Source: Mobilicoccus pelagius NBRC 104925 (GTDB lineage: Bacteria; Actinomycetota; Actinomycetes; Actinomycetales; Dermatophilaceae). Taken from it: a DNA stretch of 64,000 nt. The notes beneath the pieces are model-generated. The model saw only the letters and a program-made list of their open reading frames with translations. It was not told the DNA's origin and searched no databases. The stretch's first letter is position 1, and each line of letters opens with the position of its first letter. Both the position numbers and the translations under genes were made by a program. Location of the stretch: NCBI RefSeq assembly GCF_000247995.1, contig NZ_BAFE01000089.1, forward strand, positions 186,001 through 250,000, in the 5' to 3' direction. Positions 30,066 through 39,298 of this stretch are shown piece after piece.

Positions 30066-30437
30066 TCAGGAGTTCTGGCCCCGGCCCGTCTGCGCCTGGA
30101 GGCGGTCGATGTGCTCGGACGCCTCGGCCTTGGTGAGGTCGGCGGGCAGGGTCTCCCCGGCCTCGCGGGCGAGGGTGTCGAGGTAGCTCTTCTGGGCGCC
30201 GGTCATGGGCTCGTCGCCGGTGACCCACTCGGCCGGGTCCTTCTCGGTGCCGTTGTCGCCGGGGGCGCCGGCACCGATGACCTCGCCGGAGGTGTTCGTG
30301 GGTGCCTCGCCCCGCTGGTCGGGGGACGCGGCACCGCGGGCGGGGTCGCCGCCCGCGACGGCGTTGCCGCCGCCGATGATGTCGTCGGGACCGGTGATCT
30401 GCTCTTCGGGGTCGCGCTGCGGCGTGTTGTCGGTCAT
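30066..30437 (-). CDS. DUF3072 domain protein
   Basis: A 123-residue protein with no known function. The first 75 residues are Gly/Asp/Pro-rich; the end carries the DUF3072 segment D-P-A-E-W-V-T-G-D-E-P-M-T-G-A-Q, L-D-T-L-A-R-E-A-G and A-S-E-H-I-D-R-L-Q. ATG at 30437; TAAGGT at 30450-30445 is a good -10 box and would give a nearly leaderless RNA. Such proteins are common small extra proteins in actinobacteria. Confidence 0.8.
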   Translation of the reverse strand: MTDNTPQRDPEEQITGPDDIIGGGNAVAGGDPARGAASPDQRGEAPTNTSGEVIGAGAPGDNGTEKDPAEWVTGDEPMTGAQKSYLDTLAREAGETLPADLTKAEASEHIDRLQAQTGRGQNS

Positions 30438-30572
30438 GGCGCTCACCTTAGAGGCGGGATCCGACAACCGCCCGACGACCGCCCGACGACGATCCGGCGC
30501 CCGCCACGCCGCCCACCGGTTCGACGGGCGTACGACGATCGGCGACGACGCCGTCGTCGGGAGGAGGGCATC

Positions 30573-30710
30573 GTGTCGCGCCGAACGACGTTCGTCGTGT
30601 CGCCCGCCCCACCGATCCGTCTCCTCCTCGCCGTCGTCCCCCTCCTCGGCGTCGGCGCGGTCGCGTTCGTCGCCCTCCGCACGGGACGGAAGACACGTGA
30701 CGACCGCTGA
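30573..30710 (+). CDS. Small single-pass membrane protein, unknown
   Basis: A 45-residue frame from a GTG at 30573 with GGGAGGAGG close upstream. It has a basic start, one hydrophobic segment (L-L-L-A-V-V-P-L-L-G-V-G-A-V-A-F-V-A-L) and a basic end (R-T-G-R-K-T-R-D-D-R). It is followed by a strong terminator nine bases after its stop. Not recognised; the ribosome site and terminator support it being real. Confidence 0.5.
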   Translation: MSRRTTFVVSPAPPIRLLLAVVPLLGVGAVAFVALRTGRKTRDDR

Positions 30711-30718
30711 CACGAACG

Positions 30719-30755
30719 ACGTGGGGGCCCGTCCGAATCGGACGGGCCCCCACGT
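30719..30755. terminator. Bidirectional terminator before nusB
   Basis: Perfect 18-base arms (ACGTGGGGGCCCGTCCGA) with almost no loop, between the small plus-strand gene and the convergent nusB end. Confidence 0.85.
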
Positions 30756-30772
30756 GCACGCGGAAACTCGGG

Positions 30773-31507
30773 TCAGCCGGCGACCTCGACGACCCGCGAG
30801 AGCAGGCCGTTGACGAACGACGGGGAGTCGTCGGTGGAGAGGACCTGGGCGATGACGACCGCCTCGGAGACGGCGACACCGCCGGGCACGTCGTCGTTGT
30901 GGAGGATCTCCCACGTGCCCACGCGGAGGATCGCTCGGTCGACCGCCGGCATACGGCTGAGTCGCCAGCCGCGGCTGTAGGTCTCGAGGGTCTCGTCGAT
31001 CTCGGCCCAGTGGTCGACGACACCCTTGACACACGCGACCGTGTAGTCGCGCAGCGGCGTCTGCGTCGTCGGACGCGCGAGCCGCTCCTCGAGGAGCGTG
31101 CCCGCGTTCATGCCGCGCTGCTCCGCCTCGTAGAGGAGTTCGACGGCGGCCTTGCGCGCCTTGCTCCGCGCCGACGTGAGCCGACCGCGGTCGTGACGTC
31201 GCGGACGCCGGTCGGAGAGCACCGCGCCCTCGGGCAGGGAGGACGGCACCGGCAACGGCGCCGAACTCCACCCCTCGTCCTCCGACACGTCGTCGCGCTC
31301 GTCGTCCTGCGCGTCGTCGAGGGCGTCGTCGACGTGGGCCGACTCCGGGGATTCGACGTCGGAGGTGTCGGTCGAGGCGTGTGCGTCCGCGTCACGGAAC
31401 GTCACACCCTCCCGCCCCGCGACCGGCGCGGTGCTCTCGGGGTCGACGTCCTGCGGCTCCCGCGTGGAGGACGCGGGAGCCGACGAGAACTCGAGGCGGT
31501 CACTCAT
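30773..31507 (-). CDS. nusB: Transcription antitermination factor NusB
   Basis: Binds boxA RNA with S10 for rRNA antitermination. The NusB domain starts only near residue 110 (S-A-R-S-K-A-R-K-A-A-V-E-L-L-Y-E-A-E-Q-R) and ends with V-N-G-L-L-S-R-V-V. The first 105 residues are an acidic, Ser/Asp-rich, probably disordered extension; common NusB proteins have 130-160 residues and this one 244. The extension has coding-like codon use and the start overlaps the efp stop by one base, so it looks translated. Confidence 0.92.
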   Translation of the reverse strand: MSDRLEFSSAPASSTREPQDVDPESTAPVAGREGVTFRDADAHASTDTSDVESPESAHVDDALDDAQDDERDDVSEDEGWSSAPLPVPSSLPEGAVLSDRRPRRHDRGRLTSARSKARKAAVELLYEAEQRGMNAGTLLEERLARPTTQTPLRDYTVACVKGVVDHWAEIDETLETYSRGWRLSRMPAVDRAILRVGTWEILHNDDVPGGVAVSEAVVIAQVLSTDDSPSFVNGLLSRVVEVAG

Positions 31508-32067
31508 CAGTTGACGCGACCGAGGTAGCTGCCGTCACGGGTGTCGACCTTGACCTTCGTGCCCGTCTCGAGGAACAGCGGCACGGCGATCTCGGCGCCG
31601 GTCTCGAGAGTGGCGGGCTTGGTGCCACCCGTGGAGCGGTCGCCCTGCAGGCCCGGCTCGGTGTAGGTGATCTCGAGCTCGACGGAGGCCGGGAGCTCGA
31701 CGAACAGCGGCGTGCCCTCGTGCGTGGCGACGACCGCCTCCTGGTTCTCGAGCATGAACTTCTCGGCGTCGCCGACGACCGCGGCGGGCACGGTGATCTG
31801 GTCGAACGTCTTGCCGTCCATGAAGACGAAGTCGTCGCCGTCCTTGTACAGGTACTGCATCGTGCGCTTGTCGACGTTGCTCGTCTCGACCTTGGTGCCC
31901 GCGTTGAACGTCTTGTCGATGATCTTGCCGGACATGACGTTCTTCATCTTGGTGCGGACGAAGGCCGGGCCCTTGCCGGGCTTGACGTGCTGGAACTCGA
32001 GCACGGTCCACAGCTGGCCCTCGATCTTGAGCACCATGCCGTTCTTCAGGTCGTTCGTGGTCGCCAC
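31507..32067 (-). CDS. efp: Elongation factor P
   Basis: Helps ribosomes make Pro-Pro bonds. The 186-residue protein has the three-domain plan; the loop K-P-G-K-G-P-A-F carries the lysine that is modified in some bacteria, and the end [11 protein letters not shown] is typical. Start ATG at 32067. First gene of efp-nusB; TAGAAT on the minus strand at 32176-32171 may be its -10 box. Confidence 0.97.
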   Translation of the reverse strand: MATTNDLKNGMVLKIEGQLWTVLEFQHVKPGKGPAFVRTKMKNVMSGKIIDKTFNAGTKVETSNVDKRTMQYLYKDGDDFVFMDGKTFDQITVPAAVVGDAEKFMLENQEAVVATHEGTPLFVELPASVELEITYTEPGLQGDRSTGGTKPATLETGAEIAVPLFLETGTKVKVDTRDGSYLGRVN

Positions 32068-32170
32068 GTGGGGATCTCTCTGTCGTCGGGTCGATCAAGG
32101 GGCGCGTGGGCTCGAGGATGTGAGCGCCGGTGCGCGCCGGTGCCGCACGGTGGCGGCGGGAACGGTGTCG

Positions 32171-32176
32171 ATTCTA
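32171..32176 (-). promoter_or_regulatory. Possible -10 box for efp-nusB
   Basis: TAGAAT on the minus strand, about 100 bases upstream of the efp start in otherwise G+C-rich DNA. No matching -35 was seen, which is not rare in actinobacteria. Confidence 0.35.
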
Positions 32177-32318
32177 CCGAGACGGACGCCCACCTCCTCC
32201 CGAGCGCCCCCGTGGCGGTCTCCGGGCTGCGAGAATGGCGGCCTGCAGCCCCGGTCCCGGGGTGTCGAACCGGGCGCGCCCCACCGGCGGCGCGCCCGTC
32301 CCCGCCCGAGGAGGTGTC

Positions 32319-34067
32319 GTGCGCCCCGCTCCCCGCGTCGTCCCCGCGGGTCCGCGCCGCCACGCGCGACGGACCCCTCGACGCCGGGGACCGGCGCACG
32401 TCGGCCTCGCCGCCCTCCTCGCGGTCGTGCCTCTCCCGCTCGCCGGTTGCGGGCCCACCACGCCGACTCCGCCACCGACGGCCTCACCCACCCACTCCCC
32501 CGATGCGGGCGATCCGATCGTCGTCAACTCCCTCCCGCTGCCCGCCCGCTTCGACCCGACCGACACCGACGACCCCTACACGGGCCGCATCGCGGGGCTG
32601 GTGCAGCGCGGACTGTTCCGGTACGACGCCAAGGGCAAGGCCGTGCCCGAGGTCGCCGCCTCCGTCGAGAGCACCGACCACCGTGTCTACGAGGTCACCC
32701 TCGCTCCCGGATGGCGGTTCAGCGACGGCGAACCGGTGACCGCAGACTCCTTCGTCGACGCGTGGAACCGCCTCGCGGACCCGACCCATCCGAAGCGCAT
32801 GCGCGACCTCCTCGCCCCCGTGGCCGGATTCGTCCCCGTCGCCGCCGGCACGCCCGGCCGCTCGTCCGACGCGACGGACCGCGGCCCCGCCCGCGACCGC
32901 CCCACCGGCCGCTCGCCCCGTCTCGCCGGACTCACCGTCACCGGCGCGCGCACCTTCACCATCACGCTCACCCACCCGCATCCGGGGTTCGAGCAGCGCC
33001 TCGGCCACGTCGCCCTCGCGCCGCTGCCCGACGTCGCCTTCACCGACCCCGATCGCTTCGCCACCCGTCCCGTCGGCAACGGCCCCTACCTCCTGCCGAG
33101 AGGATGGTCCGCCCGCGGCGTCCTGCCCCTCCGCCCGAGCGCGACGTACACGGCGGGCGACCCGGCACTCAACTCCGGTATCGACTTCCGTCCCTACACC
33201 GACCCGGCCCGCGCGCTCCGTGACGTCCGCGACGGGCGCCTCGACGTCCTCGACGTCCTCTCCCCGTCGAGCCTGCCCACGCTCCGCGCGACGTTCGCCC
33301 AGCGCGTCGTCGACCAGCCCGTCGGCCGGTCCACCGGACTCGCCTTCCCCGTCCATCGGGCCCCGTGGACGGGGAAGGACGGCAGCGCACGCCGCACCGC
33401 CCTCTCGATGGCGATCGACCGGGAGGCCCTCGCCGTCGACGTGCACGCCCGCACCCGCGACGTCGCGACCGACCTCGCTCCCCCCGTCGTCGAGGGCCAC
33501 TCCCCCGACCTGTGCGGCGACGCGTGCACGCTCGACCCGGAGACCGCCGCCGAGATCCTCGACGGCGTGGGAGGTCTGCCCGGCGGATTCACGATCGCCT
33601 ACGCGGAGGACATCGACGAGGGACCCACCGTCACGGCCATCTGCGCCGACGTCGTCGAACACCTGCGCGTGCGCTGCACGGGACGCCCCTACCCGACCTC
33701 GGAAGCACTCCGCACCGCGGTCGCGAGCGGCGAGGAGACCGGCCCGCACCTCGCCACGCGCCAGATGGCCTACCCGCTCCTCGAGAGCTTCCTCGTGCCA
33801 CGGTTCCTCGGCGACGGCCGCACGAACGACACCGGCTACGCCGACCCGATCACCGACGCCGCCCTCGGTCGGGCCCTCGCCACGGAGGCACCCGAACGCA
33901 CGGAGCGCCTCCGTTCCGCCTCGCGCCGCATCCTCACCTCGATGCCGGTCGTGCCGCTCCTCGACGTCCACGTCGCCGCGGTGTCGTCCCCGGCGGTCAC
34001 CGACGTGCGCTACGACGTCTTCGGCTCCCCCGCCTACACCCAGATCCGACGCCCCCGCGAGGGCTGA
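32319..34067 (+). CDS. Orphan peptide-type ABC transporter substrate-binding lipoprotein (family 5)
   Basis: Extracytoplasmic binding protein of the oligopeptide/dipeptide class. GTG at 32319 with GAGGAGG just upstream gives 582 residues, with an Arg-rich N-terminus, a hydrophobic stretch and the lipobox L-A-G-C-G near residue 45. Family-5 features include F-S-D-G-E-P-V-T-A-D-S-F-V-D-A-W-N, V-G-N-G-P-Y and S-M-A-I-D-R-E. It aligns through its length with the lipoprotein at 49158, sharing a C-x3-C pair (D-L-C-G-D-A-C), but has no permease or ATPase genes next to it. It may work with the importer at 50944-55186. Confidence 0.85.
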   Translation: MRPAPRVVPAGPRRHARRTPRRRGPAHVGLAALLAVVPLPLAGCGPTTPTPPPTASPTHSPDAGDPIVVNSLPLPARFDPTDTDDPYTGRIAGLVQRGLFRYDAKGKAVPEVAASVESTDHRVYEVTLAPGWRFSDGEPVTADSFVDAWNRLADPTHPKRMRDLLAPVAGFVPVAAGTPGRSSDATDRGPARDRPTGRSPRLAGLTVTGARTFTITLTHPHPGFEQRLGHVALAPLPDVAFTDPDRFATRPVGNGPYLLPRGWSARGVLPLRPSATYTAGDPALNSGIDFRPYTDPARALRDVRDGRLDVLDVLSPSSLPTLRATFAQRVVDQPVGRSTGLAFPVHRAPWTGKDGSARRTALSMAIDREALAVDVHARTRDVATDLAPPVVEGHSPDLCGDACTLDPETAAEILDGVGGLPGGFTIAYAEDIDEGPTVTAICADVVEHLRVRCTGRPYPTSEALRTAVASGEETGPHLATRQMAYPLLESFLVPRFLGDGRTNDTGYADPITDAALGRALATEAPERTERLRSASRRILTSMPVVPLLDVHVAAVSSPAVTDVRYDVFGSPAYTQIRRPREG

Positions 34068-34116
34068 CGACGCTCCGACCCCACGGGCCGGTCGCCGACA
34101 CACGTCCCGGCCGGCC

Positions 34117-34138
34117 CGCCGGGTGGGATCACCCGGCG
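34117..34138. terminator. Hairpin between the convergent SBP and ABC exporter genes
   Basis: Perfect 9-base arms CGCCGGGTG and CACCCGGCG with a GGAT loop, overlapping the last codons of the exporter gene on the minus strand. Confidence 0.55.
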
Positions 34139-37100
34139 AGGTGCCCCCACCGCTGCGACAACTCCGTCCACGGGCCGACGGCGGCGACGCGCCCCTCGAC
34201 GAGGACGACGACCCGGTCGGCCTGGGCGAGCGCGGCACGCTTCGAGCTCGCCCCGACGACCGTCGTCGAACGGGCACGCAACGCCCGCCACAGCTCGATC
34301 TCGGTGCGGGCGTCGAGGGCGGAGGACACGTCGTCGGCGAGGAGGAGCTCGGCGTCGGCCGCGAGCGCCCGGGCGAGGGCGAGGCGCTGCACCTGGCCGC
34401 CGGAGAGCCGCACGCCGCGGTGACCGACGAGGGAGTGCGCCCCACCGGCCTGCTCGACGTCGGGGTCGAGCCGGGCGTCGCTCACGGGGTCGCCGAACGG
34501 CCGGTCGTGTCCGAGCTGGACGTTGTCGGCGAACGTGCCGGAGAGGACGCGCGGCACCTGCGCGACGTAGGCGACCTGCCCGGGCCGGAGGAACAGCTCG
34601 GGGTCGTCGACGTCCGTGCCGTTCCACCGCAGTTCGCCGAGGTGGTCGGTGAGTCCGGCGAGCGCCCGCAGGAGGCTCGACTTGCCCGCGCCGACCTGCC
34701 CGACGAGGAGCACGAGGTCGCCGCGGTCGATGTCGAGGTCGACGTCCTCGACGCCGATCGTCCCGTCCTCGTGCATCGCCGACAGACCCCGCATCGAGAC
34801 GCGTTCGAGCGGCACGCGGGGCACGGGCGGCGGTTCGGGCGCCTCACCGGTGAGGAGGTCGATGCCGGGGGCGAGGTCGACGAGGTCGACACCACCGGCC
34901 ATGCGGCTCGTCGCCACCTGCCATGCCCGGGTGCCGGGCGCCTCGGTGACGACGGCGCCGGCGACGCGCCCGAACCAGTCGAAGCCGCCGACGGTGCTCA
35001 CGACGAGGAGGGCGGTGGCGAGACCCCACTGCCCGGTGAGGACGGCCGCCCATGCGGCGACGGCGCCGGCCTGGACCATGACGGTGGGCACCCCGTCGAG
35101 GAGCGCCTGGACGCGGTGCTCGCGCACGGCGGCCTCGACTCGCCCGCCGTCGACGGCGCGGAGGTGGCGGCGGATCTCGGCCGTCCGGCCGGCGAGCTTG
35201 ACGGTGCGGGCCGACTCCAGCGTCGACACGAGCACCCGCCCGAACCGGGCCCGTGCGGCGGACGCACGCGCGGCCGAGCGCCCCGCGACGGGACGCCCGA
35301 CGGCGGACGCCCCCGCGGAGGCGACCATGACGACGAGGAGGACGAGCCCGGCGAGCCACGTGCGGGCGGCGAGCGCCGTGAACGCCGCGATGAGGAGACC
35401 GTTGGTGAAGTCGACCCAGCGGTCGGCGTACCGGGCGAACCGGTCGGCGTCCATCGCGCGCGCGACGACCTCGCCAGGCGGGACCTTGGGGAGGCGCCGC
35501 TGGTCGGTCTGTCCCCGGAGGACGGCCATGCGCACGCGAAGGAGGACCTCGACCCACCAGCGCGGGTAGCGGACGACCGCCGCGGACAGGGCGACCGGCC
35601 CGAGGAGGATCGCGACGACGGTCGCGACGAGCCACACCCACGGCGTCTCGCCCCGTTCGAGGGATTCGACGGTGTGGCCCCACGTGTAGCCGGTGAGGCC
35701 GCCCATCGCACCGCTCAGGGAGAAGACGAGGAACAGTGCGACGGCGACGAGTCCCCACGACGGACGGACGCGGAGCGCGTTGACGACGCCCCGGGCGAGG
35801 GACGGCCCGTCTCCGGGGTCGCGCACCTCGGGAACCTCTCCGCGACGCCGCGCCGTACCGAGCGCGGTGACCGGCACCGGGGCGGCCTCCGGTCCCGTCT
35901 CGGCGCCCGTCGCCTCGGCGGGGTCGCTCCCCGGGACGGCGGCCGCGACGGCGGGGGGCCTTCCGCCCGTGGCGGCGGGCGTCGCGTCGGGGGCGTCGAC
36001 GGGGACGGCCCGCTCGGCGTCGATGTCGACCTCGGCGTCGGGGGCGTCTGCCTCGTCGCGGGTGACGGCGTCGAAGGGTGCGTCGGGCGTCACCTCGGCC
36101 GCGTCGAGGAGGTCGCGGTAGGCGCCGGGCGACGCGGCGAGCTCGGCCCGCGGCCCGGCCTGGAGGACGCGGCCGTCGGCGAGGACGGCGACGAGGTCGG
36201 CGCGGGCTATCGTCGAGAGACGGTGGGCGATGAGGATGCCGGTGCGGTCACGGAGGAGGCGGTCGGAGGCGGCGACGACGCGTGCCTCGGTGAGGGGGTC
36301 CATGCGGGCGGTCGCCTCGTCGAGGACGACGACCTGCACGTCACGCATGAGGAGGCGCGCGAACGCGAGGAGCTGCTCCTCACCGGCGGAGAGGGTCGTG
36401 CCGCCCGGACCGAGGAGGGTGTCGAGACCTTCGTCGAGGCCGGCAACCCAGTCGGTGAGGCCGAGCTCGTCGACGACCGCCTCGACGCGGCCCGTCGGCA
36501 CGTCGGCGAACAGGGTGATGTTCTGGGCGAGGGAACCGGCGAGGATCTCGGTGCGCTGGGTGACGACGCCGACGGACTGGCGCAACGCCTGCAGGTCGAG
36601 GTCCCGCACGTCGACGCCGCCGAGGAAGACCTCTCCGGGGCGAGGCTCGACGGCCCGGGAGACGAGCGAGGCGAGCGTCGACTTGCCGGAGCCGGTGCGC
36701 CCGACGAGCGCGAGTGTCGCCCCCGCGGGGACGGCGAGGTCGACGCCCTGCAGGGCGAACGCCCCCTCGGCGTACGCGAACGACGTGTGCCGGAACTCGA
36801 GACCGACGGCACCATCCGGCAGGTGCGCCCCGCCGACCGGCTCGGGTTCGACGCCGAGCATCTGCCGGAGCCGCACGATCGCGCCGAGCCCGGCCTGGAG
36901 GTCGGGCAGCTGTTCGGCGACGCGGCCGATGGACCCGACGAACGTCGCCGTGATGAGGAAGAGCGTGACGAGCTGGGCGAGGGAGAGGCCGCCGGTGACG
37001 GTGAGGGTGACCCCGATCGCGGCGACGACGGCGAGGAGGCCGTGGAGGACGAGCCCCGTGCGCAGGGTCACGGCCCGTTCGAGGACGAGCACGTCGACGA

Positions 37101-37851
37101 ACCGCCGGTGCACCTCCGCCGACAGACCCGCGAGACGCTTCACGGCGAACGCCTGCCCGAGGCTCGTGCGCAGGTCGTCCCGGCCCGCGATGCCCTCCTC
37201 GAGGACCGCGGCGTGATCGGTCCACGCCGCCTCCTCGACGACCTTGCGTTCCGCGATCGGCCCGAGCAGGCCACGGATCGACCACAACGCGACGACCGCG
37301 AAGAGCGGGAACGCGACGAGTGCAGGCCCCCACGTCCATCCGGCGACGACCAGCATCGGCACGATCGAGACGAGCGCTCGGAGCATCATCCATACCTGAA
37401 GACGGACGAGCGAGCCGACCTCGCGGGTGTCGTCGTCGACGCGGTCGAGGACCTCGCCGACCGCCTGCTCCGAGAGCGCGGGCAGCGGTTGGCCGAGTGC
37501 AGCGTCGAGGAGGTCCTCGCGGAGCCGCCCCTCGGCCCGGTCGGCGACGCCCGCCCACAGGAACCGCCCCACGGTGTCGAGCACCGCACCGCCGACGACG
37601 CACGCGGCGAACCACCCGACGAGCGACCACGTCACGTGCTCCGCGAGGCGCCCCGCGACGACGGCGCCCGCCGACGTGCCCACGGCACCGAGGGTGAGGG
37701 CGACGAGCGCGGCCGCAGCGACGGGCGAGGAGAGACGACGCCACGTCACGGTGCGGTCCGGGTCTCCCGTCGCCGGCGTCGAGGAGATGGGCACGGCCGG
37801 CGCGGAAGGGGTCACGTCACCGATGGTAGAGAGCGAACCGGGCCCCCTCAC
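34129..37851 (-). CDS. Fused ABC exporter with two membrane and two ATPase domains
   Basis: A single 1240-residue protein with the order membrane domain 1 (about 40-330), ATPase 1 (about 355-590), a Pro/Ala/Asp linker (about 600-690), membrane domain 2 (about 700-980) and ATPase 2 (about 1010-1240). ATPase 1 has Walker A G-R-T-G-S-G-K-S-T (Lys390), Walker B with Glu512 and L-I-A-H-R, but an odd signature L-S-A-G-E-E. ATPase 2 has Walker A with Lys1057 and a clean L-S-G-G-Q, but Asp1174 in place of the catalytic Glu and Ser1203 in place of the switch His. One site is therefore complete and one degenerate, as in TM287/288-type exporters. Substrate unknown. GTG at 37851 or 37815 could be the start. 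Confidence 0.9.
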   Translation of the reverse strand: MRGPGSLSTIGDVTPSAPAVPISSTPATGDPDRTVTWRRLSSPVAAAALVALTLGAVGTSAGAVVAGRLAEHVTWSLVGWFAACVVGGAVLDTVGRFLWAGVADRAEGRLREDLLDAALGQPLPALSEQAVGEVLDRVDDDTREVGSLVRLQVWMMLRALVSIVPMLVVAGWTWGPALVAFPLFAVVALWSIRGLLGPIAERKVVEEAAWTDHAAVLEEGIAGRDDLRTSLGQAFAVKRLAGLSAEVHRRFVDVLVLERAVTLRTGLVLHGLLAVVAAIGVTLTVTGGLSLAQLVTLFLITATFVGSIGRVAEQLPDLQAGLGAIVRLRQMLGVEPEPVGGAHLPDGAVGLEFRHTSFAYAEGAFALQGVDLAVPAGATLALVGRTGSGKSTLASLVSRAVEPRPGEVFLGGVDVRDLDLQALRQSVGVVTQRTEILAGSLAQNITLFADVPTGRVEAVVDELGLTDWVAGLDEGLDTLLGPGGTTLSAGEEQLLAFARLLMRDVQVVVLDEATARMDPLTEARVVAASDRLLRDRTGILIAHRLSTIARADLVAVLADGRVLQAGPRAELAASPGAYRDLLDAAEVTPDAPFDAVTRDEADAPDAEVDIDAERAVPVDAPDATPAATGGRPPAVAAAVPGSDPAEATGAETGPEAAPVPVTALGTARRRGEVPEVRDPGDGPSLARGVVNALRVRPSWGLVAVALFLVFSLSGAMGGLTGYTWGHTVESLERGETPWVWLVATVVAILLGPVALSAAVVRYPRWWVEVLLRVRMAVLRGQTDQRRLPKVPPGEVVARAMDADRFARYADRWVDFTNGLLIAAFTALAARTWLAGLVLLVVMVASAGASAVGRPVAGRSAARASAARARFGRVLVSTLESARTVKLAGRTAEIRRHLRAVDGGRVEAAVREHRVQALLDGVPTVMVQAGAVAAWAAVLTGQWGLATALLVVSTVGGFDWFGRVAGAVVTEAPGTRAWQVATSRMAGGVDLVDLAPGIDLLTGEAPEPPPVPRVPLERVSMRGLSAMHEDGTIGVEDVDLDIDRGDLVLLVGQVGAGKSSLLRALAGLTDHLGELRWNGTDVDDPELFLRPGQVAYVAQVPRVLSGTFADNVQLGHDRPFGDPVSDARLDPDVEQAGGAHSLVGHRGVRLSGGQVQRLALARALAADAELLLADDVSSALDARTEIELWRALRARSTTVVGASSKRAALAQADRVVVLVEGRVAAVGPWTELSQRWGHLAG

Positions 37852-37963
37852 CCCATTTTCCGCACGCCGCGCCGCCGGTCCCTCCCCGGGACCGACTTTC
37901 GTCGCATCCTCATCGACCTGTGACCGTTCCGGCGATCACGGCCGTCTCCCTACGCTGGAGGAC

Positions 37964-39298
37964 ATGCCGACCGTCGAGCGACCACGCATCTCCCGACCGC
38001 AGGCGGCGGCGAAGTACGCCACCGCCCTCCTCGTCGGGCTCGGCACGTGGGCCCTCGGCCTCCCCGAGACCGATCCCACCGGGCCGGTCACGACCGTGGA
38101 GGCCTTCCTCTTCCTCGACCTCTTCCTCGGCGTGGCCGTCCTCGCGGTCCTCCCGCTGCGCCGCCGGTTCCCCGTCGGTGTCGCCGTGGGCCTGTCCCTC
38201 GTGCTCGCCGTCTCCGGCGCGGCGACCGGCGCGTGGTCCTTCGCCGCCGTCTCCCTCGGGAGGCGACGCCGGGTCGCCCCCGCGGTCCTCGTCCTCGTCC
38301 TCGCGACCGCGTCCGCCCTCGCCTACGAGGCGTGGTTCCCGTACCCGTCCTCGCCCGACGAGGCCGAGGTCTCCTGGTGGGTCATGGGGGTGCTCGTCGC
38401 CCTCATGGAGAGCCTCGCCCTCGCCGTCGGCTTCTACCTCGGCGCACGCGACGCCCTCCTCGACTCCCTCCGCGAACGTGCCGAGGCGGCCGAACACGAA
38501 CAGCACTCGCGCACCGCCCAGGCCCGCGCCGCCGAGCGTGCCCGCATCGCCCGCGAGATGCACGACGTCCTCGCCCACCGCATCTCCACCGTCGCGATGC
38601 ACTCCGGCGCGCTCGCCTACCGCACCGACCTCACCCCCGAGGAGGTGTCCGGCGCCGCCCGCCTCATCCAGGAGAACGCCCACAGCGCCCTCGTCGAGCT
38701 GCGCGACATCCTCGGGGTGCTCCGCGAGACGGCCGAGGACGACGCGCACGGCGTACCCGAACCTCCGCAGCCGACGATCGCCGACCTCGACACCCTCGTC
38801 GCCGAGGCCGTCGCCGCAGGGCAGGTCGTCTCTCTCGACGTCGACATCGACGCCGGCGACGTCCCCGGCCCTCTCGGCCGCCACGTCTACCGCGCCGTGC
38901 AGGAGTGCCTGACGAACGCCCGCAAGCACGCGCCCGGCGCGCCCCTCGACGTCCGGATCGCCCGCGAGAGCGCGCCCACCGGAGCCCTCGCCGGGCTGCG
39001 CTCCCTCGGTCGTGGCGGAGCGGGTGACCTCCTCGTCGTCGACGTGAGCAATCCCCTCACCGCCTCCGCCCCCGGCCAGGGCGACGTCCCCGGCACGCCC
39101 GGCCTCTTCGCGACCCTGCCCGCGCGGGGCGACACCTCCGGCGTCCCCGCCGCCGAGACCGTCCCGACGAGCGGCGTCGGCCTCCTCGGCCTCGCCGAGC
39201 GGGCCGAACTCTCCGGCGGCCACCTCGACCACGGCCCCGAGGGGGGCCGCTACCGCACCCGACTCGTCGTCCCCTGGCCCGAACGGAGCCCCGTATGA
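37964..39298 (+). CDS. NarL-type sensor histidine kinase
   Basis: Membrane sensor of a two-component system. The 444-residue protein has about five hydrophobic segments in the first 165 residues without a large outside domain, a coiled coil, then the HisKA_3 dimer helix with the phosphate-accepting His200 in R-E-M-H-D-V-L-A-H-R. The ATPase part has A-V-Q-E-C-L-T-N-A-R-K-H-A and G-V-G-L-L-G-L-A-E-R, interrupted by a Pro/Gly-rich insert (about 355-410). ATG with GGAG just upstream; the stop overlaps the regulator gene by four bases. Signal unknown; the divergent ABC exporter is a plausible target. Confidence 0.92.
   Translation: MPTVERPRISRPQAAAKYATALLVGLGTWALGLPETDPTGPVTTVEAFLFLDLFLGVAVLAVLPLRRRFPVGVAVGLSLVLAVSGAATGAWSFAAVSLGRRRRVAPAVLVLVLATASALAYEAWFPYPSSPDEAEVSWWVMGVLVALMESLALAVGFYLGARDALLDSLRERAEAAEHEQHSRTAQARAAERARIAREMHDVLAHRISTVAMHSGALAYRTDLTPEEVSGAARLIQENAHSALVELRDILGVLRETAEDDAHGVPEPPQPTIADLDTLVAEAVAAGQVVSLDVDIDAGDVPGPLGRHVYRAVQECLTNARKHAPGAPLDVRIARESAPTGALAGLRSLGRGGAGDLLVVDVSNPLTASAPGQGDVPGTPGLFATLPARGDTSGVPAAETVPTSGVGLLGLAERAELSGGHLDHGPEGGRYRTRLVVPWPERSPV

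Noticed and set aside
33220-37923. A 1567-codon plus-strand open frame antisense to the ABC exporter
   Set aside because: Low-complexity product with no motif; the minus frame has two complete ABC ATPase motif sets.
37920-37942. Crp site upstream of the histidine kinase gene (TGTGA...TCACG)
   Set aside because: Half-sites are separated by 12 bases rather than 6, which does not fit the family.
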